Positions 38,846-48,909 are shown, counted from the stretch's first letter. The stretch is 64,000 nucleotides of DNA from Saprospiraceae bacterium (GCA_028280415.1 JANQLV010000002.1:1-64000); one strand, 5' to 3'. Notes: generated by a model not told the origin, from the sequence alone. Made by a program: numbers and translations.

Positions 38846-38981
38846 TTTCAGACTAAAGGAGATATTTTAAGCTCAAATAAGGATTTGTCGTTTTTATACT
38901 ATGCTCAATGGCTTGGTGTCTTTTCGACTCTTCTGCCTGATTTAAAAATTTTATGCATTCTGCAATATCTATCGGTCGAAT

Positions 38982-39008
38982 AAAATCTTCTGATAGTAGA
39001 AGATTTTT
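38982..39008 (+). terminator. Intrinsic terminator after the trehalose gene
   Basis: AAAATCTTCT and AGAAGATTTT form 10-bp arms around GATAGT, then T and CCC. Confidence 0.75.
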
Positions 39009-39026
39009 CCCTTTAGAATTGTTTTT

Positions 39027-39054
39027 AGCGTTATTTTAGCAATGCTAAAACGCT
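39027..39054 (+). promoter_or_regulatory. Hairpin abutting the start of the EI24 gene
   Basis: AGCGTT(ATT)TTAGC pairs with GCTAAAACGCT across AAT; the right arm ends 3 nt before the ATG at 39058. If transcribed it would cover the ribosome binding region. Function unproven. Confidence 0.4.
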
Positions 39055-39057
39055 TAT

Positions 39058-39828
39058 ATGATTAATGATTTTTTTGACGGTCTGAAAGCTTACGGAAGGG
39101 CTTTCAGTATTATTTCAAAATACGGACTTTGGGGATACGCTTTTATCCCGGCAATCATCACCCTTATCTTGACGGGAATTATCGGTTTTTCCGCCTATAG
39201 TTTTTCCGATGATTTTGGTCATTTACTGGTTAGCTGGTGGTCCTGGGATTGGGGCAGTGAAATGATTGAAAGTGTAGGAACCTGGCTCGGAGGAATTATC
39301 ATTGGAATAATCGGAATTTTATCCTTAAAATATATTGTATTAATTGTAGTTGCTCCCTTTATGAGTTTGCTTTCCGAAAAAATCGAAGCAAAAATTACAG
39401 GCAGAAAAAGCAATGCAAAATTTAGTCTTTCAAAAGCTTTTAGAGATATCCTTCGCGGATTAAGACTTTCATTGAGAAATATTATCAGAGAGCTATTTTT
39501 TACTTTTTTACTCTTATTAGTTGGTTTTATCCCGGTAGCTGGCTGGATCACGCCTTTTCTTATTTTCATCGTTCAATCCTATTATGCCGGTTTTGGAAAT
39601 ACGGATTTTACAATGGAGCGGCATTTTTCAGTACGACAAAGTGTAAATTTTGCCAGACAACATCGCGGATTAATGATCGGCAACGGAACGGTCTTTATGT
39701 TGCTTCTAATGACCGGAATTGGTTTCCTTATTGCCCCTCCTTTGGCAACTGTTGCGGCAACCATTGAGAGTATAGAAAGACTGGATGTTGCCGGATATAT
39801 CCAATCAGAACCTGAATCCTTCGTCTAA
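39058..39828 (+). CDS. EI24 domain-containing membrane protein (CysZ-like)
   Basis: 256 residues with about five hydrophobic segments: around 24-47 (YAFIPAIITLILTGIIGFSAY), 73-110, 148-165 (FFTFLLLLVGFIPVAG), 170-180 and 222-245. The layout and the opening FFDGLKAYGRAFSIISKYGLWGYAF fit the EI24/CysZ family of inner-membrane proteins, whose E. coli member takes part in sulfate uptake. No cysteine or sulfate genes are adjacent, so the role here is unknown. The gene is preceded by an unusual hairpin at its start codon. Confidence 0.85.
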   Translation: MINDFFDGLKAYGRAFSIISKYGLWGYAFIPAIITLILTGIIGFSAYSFSDDFGHLLVSWWSWDWGSEMIESVGTWLGGIIIGIIGILSLKYIVLIVVAPFMSLLSEKIEAKITGRKSNAKFSLSKAFRDILRGLRLSLRNIIRELFFTFLLLLVGFIPVAGWITPFLIFIVQSYYAGFGNTDFTMERHFSVRQSVNFARQHRGLMIGNGTVFMLLLMTGIGFLIAPPLATVAATIESIERLDVAGYIQSEPESFV

Positions 39829-39975
39829 GCCTGGAAACTATCTTTTCACTTCGAGAATGGTCATTTATCATCAAAAACCGGAGTTTGATCTTAAAAAATT
39901 CCGCATTTAAAAGCTTTTTATAAACTTCAGGTAAGTGTCTATAAATCTTTTAATTCATGAAACTATTTTAACAAT

Positions 39976-42375
39976 ATGAAAAGAAGTATTACCCTCGTAA
40001 TGCTATGCATTGCTTCTATTTCTACATTTGCTCAGCTCAATCTCGAATACGTTGGCAATATTACCTACGATCAAATCCTTAGCGATATCTGGGGATACGT
40101 TGCTCCGGATGATACCGAGTACGGTATCGTAGGTGTATTTGACGGAGTATCCGTTGTAAGTATTGCCGACCCTGCCAACCCGACCGAAGTGGACTTTGTT
40201 CCGGGAGCGAACTCTGGCTGGCGGGATATAAAAACCTGGAAAGATTTTGCTTATGTCATCAATGAAACGGCCAACGGACTGGCGGTTATCGATCTAAGCA
40301 CCCTGCCCGACTCCGTAGTCGCTTATGACTGGACACCGGATATTCCAGACCTGGGAACATTATCAACTTGCCATAATATTTTTATCGATGAGTTTGGTTA
40401 CGCCTATATTTCCGGTTGTAACCTCAATGCCGGAGGTATCCTGGTTTTGAATGTTGACACACCGGATGGTACACCGGAGTATATAACCAGTATGCCTGCC
40501 ATTTATTCTCATGATGTCTACGCAAGAAATAATATATTATATAGTTCTGATCTTAATATTGGACAGTTTACTATCTATGATGTAAGTGATAAAGAAAATA
40601 TTCAACCCATTGGAGACCATAACACCCCTTTCAATTTCACACATAATACCTGGCCTTCAGATGATGAAACTATCCTTTTTACAACGGATGAACTAGCCAA
40701 TGCACCAGTGGGCTCTTATGATATTTCCGATCCGGGTAATATCCAGGAACTGGATCAATTCCGCCCCTATGAAACACTGGGGGATGGTGTCATCCCTCAT
40801 AATGTCCACGTTTGGAATGATTGGCTGATCATTTCATATTACACCGATGGCTGTATTATTGTAGATGGTTCTCGTCCGGAAAATCTGGTAGAGGTTGGCA
40901 ATTTTGATACCTTCATTCCGGCTACTACCGGCTTTAGTGGCGCCTGGGGAGCTTATCCGTTTTTACCTTCCAGTCTTGTACTCGTTTCAGATATCGGAAA
41001 TGGAATGTACGTACTGGAGCCAACTTACGTACGTGCTTGCTGGCTGGAGGGTAATATAACCAATGCCAATACTAGCGATCCGATCCTGGGGGCAGAGGTT
41101 GAAATCCTTAATACTAATGTGTTTGAAACCTCTGATATTGCCGGAGATTACAAAACCGGTTTGGCTATAGCCGGGACTTATGAAGTACAAGTCCATAAAG
41201 CGGGTTACGAACCTTTTACTGGTCAGGCCGTTTTGGAAAATGATGTAGTAACTATTCTTAACGTCGAACTGGTTCCTCTGCCTTCTTTTGCCATGACAGG
41301 TACGGTCGTTGATGCTGCCGATGGTACAGGAATCCCCAATGCAATAGTCAATATCATTAACGACGATTTTGATTTTAATATAGAAACGGATGCCAATGGC
41401 AACTTTGTAATTGCTTCCGCTTTTGAAGGGACTTATAATGCTTTTGCAGGAAAATGGGGATACAGTACCGTTGAAGATTTAGGTTGGTCCTTTGATGAAA
41501 ATAACAGTTCTGTAATCATTGAACTTACACAAGGATATCAGGATCCCTTCCAGCTGGACTTGGGATGGTCCGTAGAGAGTACAGCCTTCATTGGCGAATT
41601 CGAAAGAGGTACTCCACAAGGAATATTTGTTCCGCAGGCAGGTTATTTTATCAACCCGCAAAATGATGTTCCCGATGATGTTGGAACCCGCTGTTACGAA
41701 ACCGCCATAGGTACAGACCCCAACTCGGATGTACTTCTGGGAGGGACTACCAGTATCATTTCTCCGACTTTTGATTTGAGTAATCTGAATGAACCTATGA
41801 TCAGCTATGCCGCTTTTCTCTGGACGGTTAATATTGTCGAGCAAGACCCAACCCTCGGCAATGCGACTTTAGAGGTTATTCTTGATAATGGTTTTGAGAC
41901 GGTAACAGTCGAGACGATTACCTATGAAGATTTATTCACTCCCCCGGAATGGTATAATTATGAGATTAATGTGCAGGATATTTTTGGCAGTAATCCGGAT
42001 AGTTTAAGCAATCTTAGGATTGAATTTACTGCAATCAGCGATGGGTTTCAGCAAATTGCAGAAGTAGCCGTGGATCACTTTTTGACCTGGGATGCCAGTC
42101 CTACTAATGTTGGAGATTTGCTTAGTTTACAAACTTTTGAAGCGAGTCCCAATCCCTCGATTTCAAATTTTAATATTCAATATAAATTGGAGTCCTTTGA
42201 TAGTGACAGCCAGTTGGTCATTTTTAATGCCTTGGGGCAAAGAGTGCAAACTTTTGAGCTAAATGATATTACTGGAACAATCGGTTTTGGAGGGGATTTT
42301 GAAAAAGGTATTTACTTTGCTCAAATCCTTCAGCAGAACAATGCCAGCACAACGATCCGTTTAGTAAAACAGTAA
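39976..42375 (+). CDS. Choice-of-anchor B family T9SS protein (copy 1)
   Basis: 799 residues with signal peptide (MKRSITLVMLCIASISTFAQ). Residues about 22-350 are the choice-of-anchor B/LVIVD-type propeller (DIWGYVAPDDTEYGIVGVFDG, GWRDIKTWKDFAYVINET, CHNIFIDEFGYAYISGCN, NVHVWNDWLIISYYTDGC). Two carboxypeptidase regulatory-like folds follow (about 355-435 and 440-515; GAEVEILNTN, NAIVNIINDD). Residues about 520-715 form a beta-rich region like a MAM or jelly-roll domain. The T9SS domain closes it (EASPNPSISNF ... TTIRLVKQ). A close paralogue lies at 58997. Surface location is clear; ligand unknown. Confidence 0.9.
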   Translation: MKRSITLVMLCIASISTFAQLNLEYVGNITYDQILSDIWGYVAPDDTEYGIVGVFDGVSVVSIADPANPTEVDFVPGANSGWRDIKTWKDFAYVINETANGLAVIDLSTLPDSVVAYDWTPDIPDLGTLSTCHNIFIDEFGYAYISGCNLNAGGILVLNVDTPDGTPEYITSMPAIYSHDVYARNNILYSSDLNIGQFTIYDVSDKENIQPIGDHNTPFNFTHNTWPSDDETILFTTDELANAPVGSYDISDPGNIQELDQFRPYETLGDGVIPHNVHVWNDWLIISYYTDGCIIVDGSRPENLVEVGNFDTFIPATTGFSGAWGAYPFLPSSLVLVSDIGNGMYVLEPTYVRACWLEGNITNANTSDPILGAEVEILNTNVFETSDIAGDYKTGLAIAGTYEVQVHKAGYEPFTGQAVLENDVVTILNVELVPLPSFAMTGTVVDAADGTGIPNAIVNIINDDFDFNIETDANGNFVIASAFEGTYNAFAGKWGYSTVEDLGWSFDENNSSVIIELTQGYQDPFQLDLGWSVESTAFIGEFERGTPQGIFVPQAGYFINPQNDVPDDVGTRCYETAIGTDPNSDVLLGGTTSIISPTFDLSNLNEPMISYAAFLWTVNIVEQDPTLGNATLEVILDNGFETVTVETITYEDLFTPPEWYNYEINVQDIFGSNPDSLSNLRIEFTAISDGFQQIAEVAVDHFLTWDASPTNVGDLLSLQTFEASPNPSISNFNIQYKLESFDSDSQLVIFNALGQRVQTFELNDITGTIGFGGDFEKGIYFAQILQQNNASTTIRLVKQ

Positions 42376-42419
42376 AATAAACCCAACTAAAGAGTAAATA
42401 AAGAATAAATAGTTAGTCT

Positions 42420-42469
42420 GGGAATATAGCCTTTGATGAGTAAAATACTGGTCAAAGGCTATTCCTTTT
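42420..42469 (+). terminator. Intrinsic terminator after choice-of-anchor B copy 1
   Basis: GGAATATAGCCTTTGA pairs with TCAAAGGCTATTCC with a small bulge and a loop of about 16 nt, followed by TTTT. Confidence 0.65.
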
Positions 42470-42623
42470 ACAGAAAATTTTGGCTGCAAAAAACAGCTTG
42501 ACATTCAAGGCTCTGCAAAACGTTGTGTCTTGTCCATGATGCGCTATGTCCAAAAATTACAGGACTACTGCTATTTTTAATTTAGAAAAGAAAATGTCTG
42601 CTTAGTTTTTTCGTTTTAGACCT

Positions 42624-43526
42624 ATGGGCTCTGCAAACTCTGAATATATTTCCATTAAAACCTTTTTCATCCTCCTACTGATTGTCTATTCTACAAACCT
42701 TTCAGCACAACCGGATTCCGTTTTAATCCTAATAAGAAATAATATTACCAATAAAAATCTCGACATTGATTATACTTTAACTTTAAATACGGAAAAGGAC
42801 ATTCTTCTTAAAACTCAAAATAGCTTTCCCAGGGCAACACTCTCCTCGCTGGAGCCAGGTCAAAAAGTTTATCTGAATCTGATACTTGCAGATTATCAAT
42901 TGGAATATCCATTGAAATCGGAGTCAATAAATGACCTTAGCTATTTTTTATTTATTCTTGATTTTGAAACACCCAAAGATTCTATTTGCAATGTACTTTA
43001 TTGTATGAATCCATCACTGGAAGTAATAAAAACCTGTTTCTCGCCTAATGATAAGCCCGCACTTAGCTGCAATTGCACCAACCAAAAAGAACATATACTG
43101 GCTCTTGGCTATCCCAATTTTGATTCCTATCATGGTTCGGATTGGTATTTTGAAGATTATCTTTCCACCTTACACGGATACTTCAAAAAGTATCATGGAG
43201 ATTACAAAATAGAAATCGACTCAACAGAAATTATATTTCAAATCAAAGATTCCTGCCAAGTCGATATTTATGTCCCTGAGCAAAATAATAAATCTTTACT
43301 CGGTAACATGGAGTGGTATTTTGACTCTAACACAAGGTTGATCCATTTTGTATCTAATGAAGATAATTTATCCAAACTTCAACAAATCCTAAAACAGGAT
43401 ATCCAGGATTGTGTAATCAATACAAACAGTACAGGAGAAAGCAAATACAGTCTCCAGTGTTATCCACTAATCAATCGCAAAAAAGTTAAAAAGATAAGCA
43501 TCCCCATAAACAGAAAAGACGAATAG
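42624..43526 (+). CDS. Secreted protein of unknown function
   Basis: 300 residues with a signal peptide (FFILLLIVYSTNLSAQ). I do not recognise a family. Residues about 30-110 look like a beta-sandwich (VLILIRNNITNKNLDIDYTL, TLSSLEPGQKVYLNLIL). A Cys cluster sits in the middle (SICNVLYCMNP, ALSCNCTN). No T9SS tail is present, so it may stay in the periplasm. Low-complexity Lys-rich end (INRKKVKKISI). Convergent with the isoaspartyl peptidase gene, 24 bp apart. Confidence 0.7.
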   Translation: MGSANSEYISIKTFFILLLIVYSTNLSAQPDSVLILIRNNITNKNLDIDYTLTLNTEKDILLKTQNSFPRATLSSLEPGQKVYLNLILADYQLEYPLKSESINDLSYFLFILDFETPKDSICNVLYCMNPSLEVIKTCFSPNDKPALSCNCTNQKEHILALGYPNFDSYHGSDWYFEDYLSTLHGYFKKYHGDYKIEIDSTEIIFQIKDSCQVDIYVPEQNNKSLLGNMEWYFDSNTRLIHFVSNEDNLSKLQQILKQDIQDCVINTNSTGESKYSLQCYPLINRKKVKKISIPINRKDE

Positions 43527-43550
43527 GCCTTTTCAGCTTTTTAAACCTGT

Positions 43551-44600
43551 TTATTCCTTATAAATCTTCACTACTCTTTCATCCGGTTTTACATAACCGC
43601 GATACATGCCAGCCGTATTAAAAGGCATTGCAACATTGCCATATTTGTCAACGCCGATGATTCCGCCATTACCTCCGGCTTCTTTTAGCTTTTTATTAAT
43701 AACCAGATCGGCTGCTTCCTGAAACGGTTTGTTGCCGTATTCCATCATAGCAGAAATATCGTGGGCCACTACATAGCGAATGAAATATTCTCCGTGTCCC
43801 GTAGACGAAACTGCACAGGTATTATTATTGGCATAAGTACCCGCTCCGATTACCGGTGAATCACCAATCCGGGCATAGCGCTTATTCGTCATTCCTCCGG
43901 TAGAAGTCCCGGCAGCAAGATTGCCAAACTGATCCAGCGCCGCGCAACCAACCGTCCCGAATTTGTAATCAATGGGATTTTCGGATAAGATAGAACCCAG
44001 CTCTTGTTGTTTTGCTTTTTGCAATGCTTCCCAGCGTCTTTCCGTATAAAAATATTCCGGATCAACAATCTCCAGACCTTGCTCCTTGGCAAATATCTCG
44101 GCTCCTTCCCGGGCCAGCATCACATGATCCGACTTTTCTAAAACAGCCCGGGCCGCCCGAATTGGATTTTTAATATTGGTCACACCGGCTACCGCTCCGG
44201 AGTTTTGAGTGCGCCCATCCATAAATGAAGCATCCAGTTCGTTTTTTCCTTCATTGGTAAAAACGGCCCCCTTACCAGCATTGAAATAGGGCGTATCTTC
44301 CAGAACCATGATCGTGGCTTCTACCGCATCCATACTGGTCCCGCCATTTTTTAAAACCGTCTCTCCTACCGTCAAAGCAGCATTGAGTGCTTTGAGAATA
44401 GCAGTCTCTTTTTCTTCACTCATCAACTCTTTCTGGATCGTTCCCGCCCCACCGTGAATAACTAAAGCATACCTGGGGATTTTCTGCGGGCTCTGCTCTT
44501 CCGGAGTATCTTGTGATTTGCTTTCTTCATTTGTTGTTTCGCTGGAGTTGCAAGCCAGCATAGTCAGCAATAATATCATTAGGCTAAGGTTACGTATCAT
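43551..44600 (-). CDS. Isoaspartyl peptidase/L-asparaginase (Ntn hydrolase), lipoprotein
   Basis: About 349 residues from ATG 44600; the frame is open to 44654 but the lipoprotein signal MIRNLSLMILLLTMLACNSS fixes the start. This is the plant-type enzyme: opening LVIHGGAGTI, GGTSMDAVEA, LDASFMDGRTQNSGAVAGV, and the autocleavage site FGTVGCAALD, where Thr becomes the N-terminal nucleophile. GTSTGGMTNKRYARIGDSPVIGAGTYA lines the active site. It removes isoaspartyl residues from damaged peptides or hydrolyses asparagine. The lipid anchor puts it in the periplasm or outer membrane. Single gene. Confidence 0.92.
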   Translation of the reverse strand: MIRNLSLMILLLTMLACNSSETTNEESKSQDTPEEQSPQKIPRYALVIHGGAGTIQKELMSEEKETAILKALNAALTVGETVLKNGGTSMDAVEATIMVLEDTPYFNAGKGAVFTNEGKNELDASFMDGRTQNSGAVAGVTNIKNPIRAARAVLEKSDHVMLAREGAEIFAKEQGLEIVDPEYFYTERRWEALQKAKQQELGSILSENPIDYKFGTVGCAALDQFGNLAAGTSTGGMTNKRYARIGDSPVIGAGTYANNNTCAVSSTGHGEYFIRYVVAHDISAMMEYGNKPFQEAADLVINKKLKEAGGNGGIIGVDKYGNVAMPFNTAGMYRGYVKPDERVVKIYKE

Positions 44601-44809
44601 TGTTTTCCAATTTTGATTTTGAACTTTATAAAGATAGAAAAAGGCAGGAAACATAGCAAAGCTTATAAAGTCGAAGAGACCTAAATGAAAAATACCGGCC
44701 TATTGTATTTGAACATAAAAAAGTTCATCTTGCCTGGGCTTTTCAAATAAAACCTTTCTCAACCTGCAACGGGATTCTAATGTATTCGTACAATTGAAAA
44801 AAAATTAAA

Positions 44810-45616
44810 ATGAAAATATTAATTATCGGTGGAGGAAACATGGGTTTAACTTATGCACAAAGCTTTTTAAGGGCTCATATTAGTACTCCAGAGCATATGA
44901 TGATACTGGAAAAATCTCCGGAGAAAGCCGCCGAATTAGCCAAAAAGAATATTGGAACAGTTTACGGAGCACCCGAGGAATGTTTAAACGAAGCCGATCT
45001 GATCATTCTTGCAGTGAAGCCGCAAGATTGTGAGGTATTATTCAAGACGCTCCGTCCATTGGTCAATGAGCAGCAAGTCTTTTTATCCATTATGGCTGGT
45101 GTAAAAATCACCACCATTGCCGAAGCCCTTGGAGCGCCTAAAATTATTCGGGCTATGCCTAATCTTCCGGCACAGGTCGGTATGGGTATGACCGCCTTTA
45201 CCTCTTCCGATGATGTGACCAGAATCGAATTGGTCATGGTCCAAAACCTTATTAATACAACTGGTAAATCCGTTTATGTAGATAAAGAATCTTCTATTGA
45301 TGCTGCAACTGCTATTTCGGGCAGCGGCCCCGCCTATGTTTATTACTTTATGGATGCGATGATCCAAGCCGCATTGAGGATGGGTTTTTCCGAATCGGAG
45401 TCCGAGCTTTTGGTCAAGCAAACTTTTAGGGGAGCGGTTGACTTGTATAATAAATCCGATATTACCTGCCAGGAATGGATCAAGAAAGTATCTTCCAAAG
45501 GGGGAACGACCGAAGCAGCGATGCGCTCCTTTGTAGAAAGTGAAGTGCATAAGGATATCATCGAAGGAGCAAATGCAGCATTGAACAGAGCCGTTGAGTT
45601 GGGGCAAAAGAAGTAA
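44810..45616 (+). CDS. proC: Pyrroline-5-carboxylate reductase
   Basis: 268 residues, full length. Rossmann motif ILIIGGGNMGLTYA at the start; AVKPQD, IRAMPNLPAQVGMG, AISGSGPAYVYYFMDAM and SKGGTTEAAM are standard. It reduces pyrroline-5-carboxylate to L-proline with NAD(P)H, the last step of proline synthesis, in the cytosol. Single gene; the next downstream element is the cobalamin riboswitch promoter. Confidence 0.95.
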   Translation: MKILIIGGGNMGLTYAQSFLRAHISTPEHMMILEKSPEKAAELAKKNIGTVYGAPEECLNEADLIILAVKPQDCEVLFKTLRPLVNEQQVFLSIMAGVKITTIAEALGAPKIIRAMPNLPAQVGMGMTAFTSSDDVTRIELVMVQNLINTTGKSVYVDKESSIDAATAISGSGPAYVYYFMDAMIQAALRMGFSESESELLVKQTFRGAVDLYNKSDITCQEWIKKVSSKGGTTEAAMRSFVESEVHKDIIEGANAALNRAVELGQKK

Positions 45617-45664
45617 TTGCCTGCTTCATACATAAGCCTATACTCCTAATCTATATTATTTTCC

Positions 45665-45672
45665 TATCTTTG
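45665..45672 (+). promoter_or_regulatory. Probable promoter -7 box of the vitamin B12 unit
   Basis: TATCTTTG, a match to TAnnTTTG, lies just upstream of the riboswitch. Start of transcription would be near 45679. No good TTG found at the expected distance. Confidence 0.55.
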
Positions 45673-45679
45673 CGGAGCT

Positions 45680-45852
45680 TTGGTGATTTTTAAGTATATG
45701 CTTAGAAGTCTTAAAAGGGAATCCGGTGTAAATCCGGAGCAGTCCCCGCTGCTGTAAGTTCTGTTAACAGCTTTTAAAATAAAAGTCACTGTTTCGAAAA
45801 AGTAACCGAAATGGGAAGACATTAAAAGTAGAACGAGCCAGAAGACCTGCCA
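45680..45852 (+). promoter_or_regulatory. Cobalamin riboswitch
   Basis: The core is clear: GGGAATCCGGTGTAAATCC, then GGAGCAGTCCCCGCTGCTGT, and the B12 box AGCCAGAAGACCTGCC at 45836-45851. A hairpin CCAGTCA/TGACTGG at 45908-45925 could be part of the expression platform. There is no T-tract terminator, so control is probably at translation. It precedes a BtuB-like receptor gene and should switch it off when adenosylcobalamin or a related form is abundant. Confidence 0.95.
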
Positions 45853-45993
45853 AGCAAATTCGCTTAATACTTTCGGAGGAAAAGTTGCGACAGAATATTT
45901 TGTATTTCCAGTCAGCTATGACTGGATACAACGTGGTATATTTTATCCCGTCTTCTGCCGTCATCCAGCTCCGATCCGTAAACGGTAGATTTT

Positions 45994-47874
45994 ATGCTTC
46001 GGTATTTGTTTTGGTGTTTATTGGCTTGGCTACCGCTCCTGATTCAGGGGCAGGTTGATACGACTATTGCCATAGAAACCATTGAAATCCGCGCCAAAAA
46101 AATACGCGAAGCGCCCACTGGCACCATCAGCCTGAGATGGGATCAAGCGAGCTTACAAGGCTCTAATGCCGATAATATCGCCGATTTGCTGGAACAGGAA
46201 TCCAATGTCTTTATCAAAAGTTATGGTCTAAATAGCCTGGCCACTTCCTCGATTCGCGGAGGGAGCGCCGGGCATACTTTAGTGCTCTGGAACGGCCTGC
46301 CGGTACATAGCCCGATGCTCGGACTTCTGGATCTTTCCCTTTTGAGTACCAATCTGACTGAAGAAATTAGTTTGGAAAAAGGGGGCAATACAGCGAATTG
46401 GGGAGGCGGCGCGGTCGGGGGGCTGATCAGGATTGATAACCGTGCTGTCGATCATCACAAAAACATATTAAACCTTCGTTCGAAAGCAGGTGCTTTTGGA
46501 GAATGGAAACAGGAAGCAAGTTTTACGCTTCAAAAACACAAACTTCAAAGTACAACTCGTTTTTCTCATCATCAGGCCAATAATGATTTCCCCTTTCGAC
46601 CGGCCCCCGGCTTAGCACAAAGACGCCAGGAGAATGCTGCTTTTTCACTACAAAACCTGCTGCAGAGCTTATATTGGACTCCAAATACCAAACAACAGTT
46701 TGCACTACATTACTGGTGGCAAAGTGCTAGTCGGAACATTCCTCCTACTATTGTCCAAAACAATAGTGAAGCCTATCAGGATGATTTGGCACACCGGCTG
46801 GTTTTTGATTGGCAATACCAGGACAAAATGTATTTAACCAATTTTAAAGCAGGGCTCTTCAGTGAAGATTTGAATTATTTTGATCCTGAAATCGGTCTGG
46901 AGGCTTTGAGTCATTTCGATAATATATTTTCTGAAATCTCTAATCAGTGGCTAATTGATACCCTCTCCAGTATCTCCCTAGGTTTTCTTTATAATTATAC
47001 GCAAGCTACTGCGGATGGTTATCAGGATGGCGTTCATGAGAATCGGGCTGCTCTTTTTGCCAATTATCAGTTGAGCAGAAGAAAACTACAATTGAACATT
47101 GGCTTACGTCAGGAATGGGTTCAAAATAGATGGACTCCCTTAGCACCTTCCCTTGCACTGGACTATAACTGCTTTTCTTTTTTCCAAATAAAAGCTAAAG
47201 TGAGCAAGAATTATCGCCTGCCTACCCTTAATGATCGATTCTGGAAGCCCGGAGGTAATGAAGACCTTCTGGCAGAAAATGGCTGGAGTGAAGAACTTAG
47301 CTTCTTGTTTTCAAAAATAAATACTAATCACATTTTTCATTTTACCATCACTGCCTTTAACCGCAATATCGACAACTGGATTCTCTGGAGTATCCGACCG
47401 GGAGAGCAATTCTGGTCCGCCAATAATATTGCAAAAGTCTGGAGTCGCGGTTTGGAATCAGGTATGGATTATACCTTTTATAAAAATAATTTCAAGCTGA
47501 AAATAGGATTCGCTTACGATTACATTCGTTCGACAAATCAGATAGCCTTAGCATTTCCGAGTATCCAAAAAGGAGAACAATTACTGTATACTCCACAGCA
47601 TCAGGCTCATGGAAAAATAGACTTCGAGTTCAAAAAAATTCAATTCGTATATCGACATTATTATACTGGCCAAACCCGGGGTATTAACGAGGCAATTGAA
47701 GATTATCAAACAGCAGATATCGATTTGCGATACCGTTTTTCGCTGGCAAAAGCCCCATGTGAATTATTTTTTACCATCAGGAATCTCTGGGATCAGGATT
47801 ATTTCGTGATCGAACGCAGACCTATGCCGGGCCGATACTGGCAAGCCGGAGCAAATTGGACAATTAAAAGATAG
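45994..47874 (+). CDS. TonB-dependent receptor, BtuB-like, vitamin B12 uptake
   Basis: 626 residues with signal peptide (LFWCLLAWLPLLIQGQ). The plug domain shows DTTIAIETIEIRAKK, NIADLLEQESNVFIKSYG, SIRGGSAGHTLVLWNGLPVH and GAVGGLIRIDNR. The rest is a 22-strand barrel with late strands ending ANWTIKR. The size and plug resemble BtuB rather than the larger SusC type. The upstream cobalamin riboswitch gives direct support for cobalamin as the substrate. A DUF4465 gene follows after 54 bp in the same unit. No ABC transporter genes (btuCDF) are nearby. Confidence 0.92.
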   Translation: MLRYLFWCLLAWLPLLIQGQVDTTIAIETIEIRAKKIREAPTGTISLRWDQASLQGSNADNIADLLEQESNVFIKSYGLNSLATSSIRGGSAGHTLVLWNGLPVHSPMLGLLDLSLLSTNLTEEISLEKGGNTANWGGGAVGGLIRIDNRAVDHHKNILNLRSKAGAFGEWKQEASFTLQKHKLQSTTRFSHHQANNDFPFRPAPGLAQRRQENAAFSLQNLLQSLYWTPNTKQQFALHYWWQSASRNIPPTIVQNNSEAYQDDLAHRLVFDWQYQDKMYLTNFKAGLFSEDLNYFDPEIGLEALSHFDNIFSEISNQWLIDTLSSISLGFLYNYTQATADGYQDGVHENRAALFANYQLSRRKLQLNIGLRQEWVQNRWTPLAPSLALDYNCFSFFQIKAKVSKNYRLPTLNDRFWKPGGNEDLLAENGWSEELSFLFSKINTNHIFHFTITAFNRNIDNWILWSIRPGEQFWSANNIAKVWSRGLESGMDYTFYKNNFKLKIGFAYDYIRSTNQIALAFPSIQKGEQLLYTPQHQAHGKIDFEFKKIQFVYRHYYTGQTRGINEAIEDYQTADIDLRYRFSLAKAPCELFFTIRNLWDQDYFVIERRPMPGRYWQAGANWTIKR

Positions 47875-47928
47875 AAATACAAAAACAGAACAAAGAATAA
47901 ATTTTTAACCATTTAATTATAAAGAGAT

Positions 47929-48909
47929 ATGCAAAAAGCATTTACACTATTACTTGTATTAATGATCGGCAATATAGTAATTGCACAAACGACGGCTGAT
48001 TTCGAAAACTTTTCTCTAGATCCGGAATCCTTTTTGAATGGAAGTGATGGATCAGGTGGCTTCTCAAGTGGAGATATTTTTTTGCCAAACAGCTATAATG
48101 AAGATTTCATGAGTTGGTCGGGCTGGTCTGTTTCCAATATGACCGATGTGACTACTCCCGGTTTTATGAATCAGTATAGTGCGATTACCGGAACGGGCGT
48201 TGAATCTACAAGTAATTACGGCCTCGCCTTTATCAATACTTTTGAAAGTGATGCAAATATTATGCAACTAAATCAGAATGCTATTCAGCAATCTTTTATC
48301 GGTATGTATGTGACGAATGGGACTTATCCTTATTTAAGTATGCTCAACGGAGATGGTTTTGCCAAGAAATTCGGAGGTGTAAGTGGAGATGATCCGGATT
48401 ATTTTCTGCTTACCATCAAAGGATATAAAGATGGGACTTTAACCAGTGACAGTATTGATTTCTATCTGGCTGATTATCGTTTTAGTGATAATAATATGGA
48501 CTATATCGTGGACGAATGGACTTATATTGATCTTCAGCCATTGGGCGAGACTGATAGCCTGCGATTTACACTTAGCTCTACTGATGTCGGTGAGTTTGGT
48601 ATGAATACCCCCGCTTATTTTTGTATTGATAATGTGATTACGGGAGACCTGGTCAATACCAGAGAACCGATTTCGAGTGAGTTATTTGAAATATTTCCAA
48701 ATCCGGCCAGCGATTACATCGTTTTTAAAAATGAAGCAAATCAGCAGCTGAACTGTATTATTTATGATATGCTTGGCAAGGAGGTGATCAACACTGTAAT
48801 TCAATCAGATGGGCAGCAAATTGATATCAGTCATTTACCCAAAGGAAACTATACTATTGTAGCCAGAGATGGCAAATCTGTGGAGGGCAATATTTTAGTG
48901 AAACAGTAA
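47929..48909 (+). CDS. DUF4465 protein with T9SS sorting domain, candidate B12-binding surface protein
   Basis: 326 residues with signal peptide (FTLLLVLMIGNIVIAQ). Residues about 22-238 match DUF4465: TADFENFSLDPESFLNGSDG, GDIFLPNSYNEDF, WSGWSVSNMTD, YSAITGTGVESTSNYGLAF, ADYRFSDNNMDYIVDEWTYIDL. The last 85 residues are a T9SS domain (FEIFPNPASDY ... GNILVKQ). DUF4465 genes recur next to B12 receptors in Bacteroidota, and this one is in the riboswitch-controlled unit, so I infer binding or handing over of cobalamin at the cell surface. Export through T9SS rather than as a lipoprotein is notable. Confidence 0.9.
   Translation: MQKAFTLLLVLMIGNIVIAQTTADFENFSLDPESFLNGSDGSGGFSSGDIFLPNSYNEDFMSWSGWSVSNMTDVTTPGFMNQYSAITGTGVESTSNYGLAFINTFESDANIMQLNQNAIQQSFIGMYVTNGTYPYLSMLNGDGFAKKFGGVSGDDPDYFLLTIKGYKDGTLTSDSIDFYLADYRFSDNNMDYIVDEWTYIDLQPLGETDSLRFTLSSTDVGEFGMNTPAYFCIDNVITGDLVNTREPISSELFEIFPNPASDYIVFKNEANQQLNCIIYDMLGKEVINTVIQSDGQQIDISHLPKGNYTIVARDGKSVEGNILVKQ

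Noticed and set aside
45764..45964. 66-codon minus-strand frame
   Set aside because: It lies over the cobalamin riboswitch and has no protein features.
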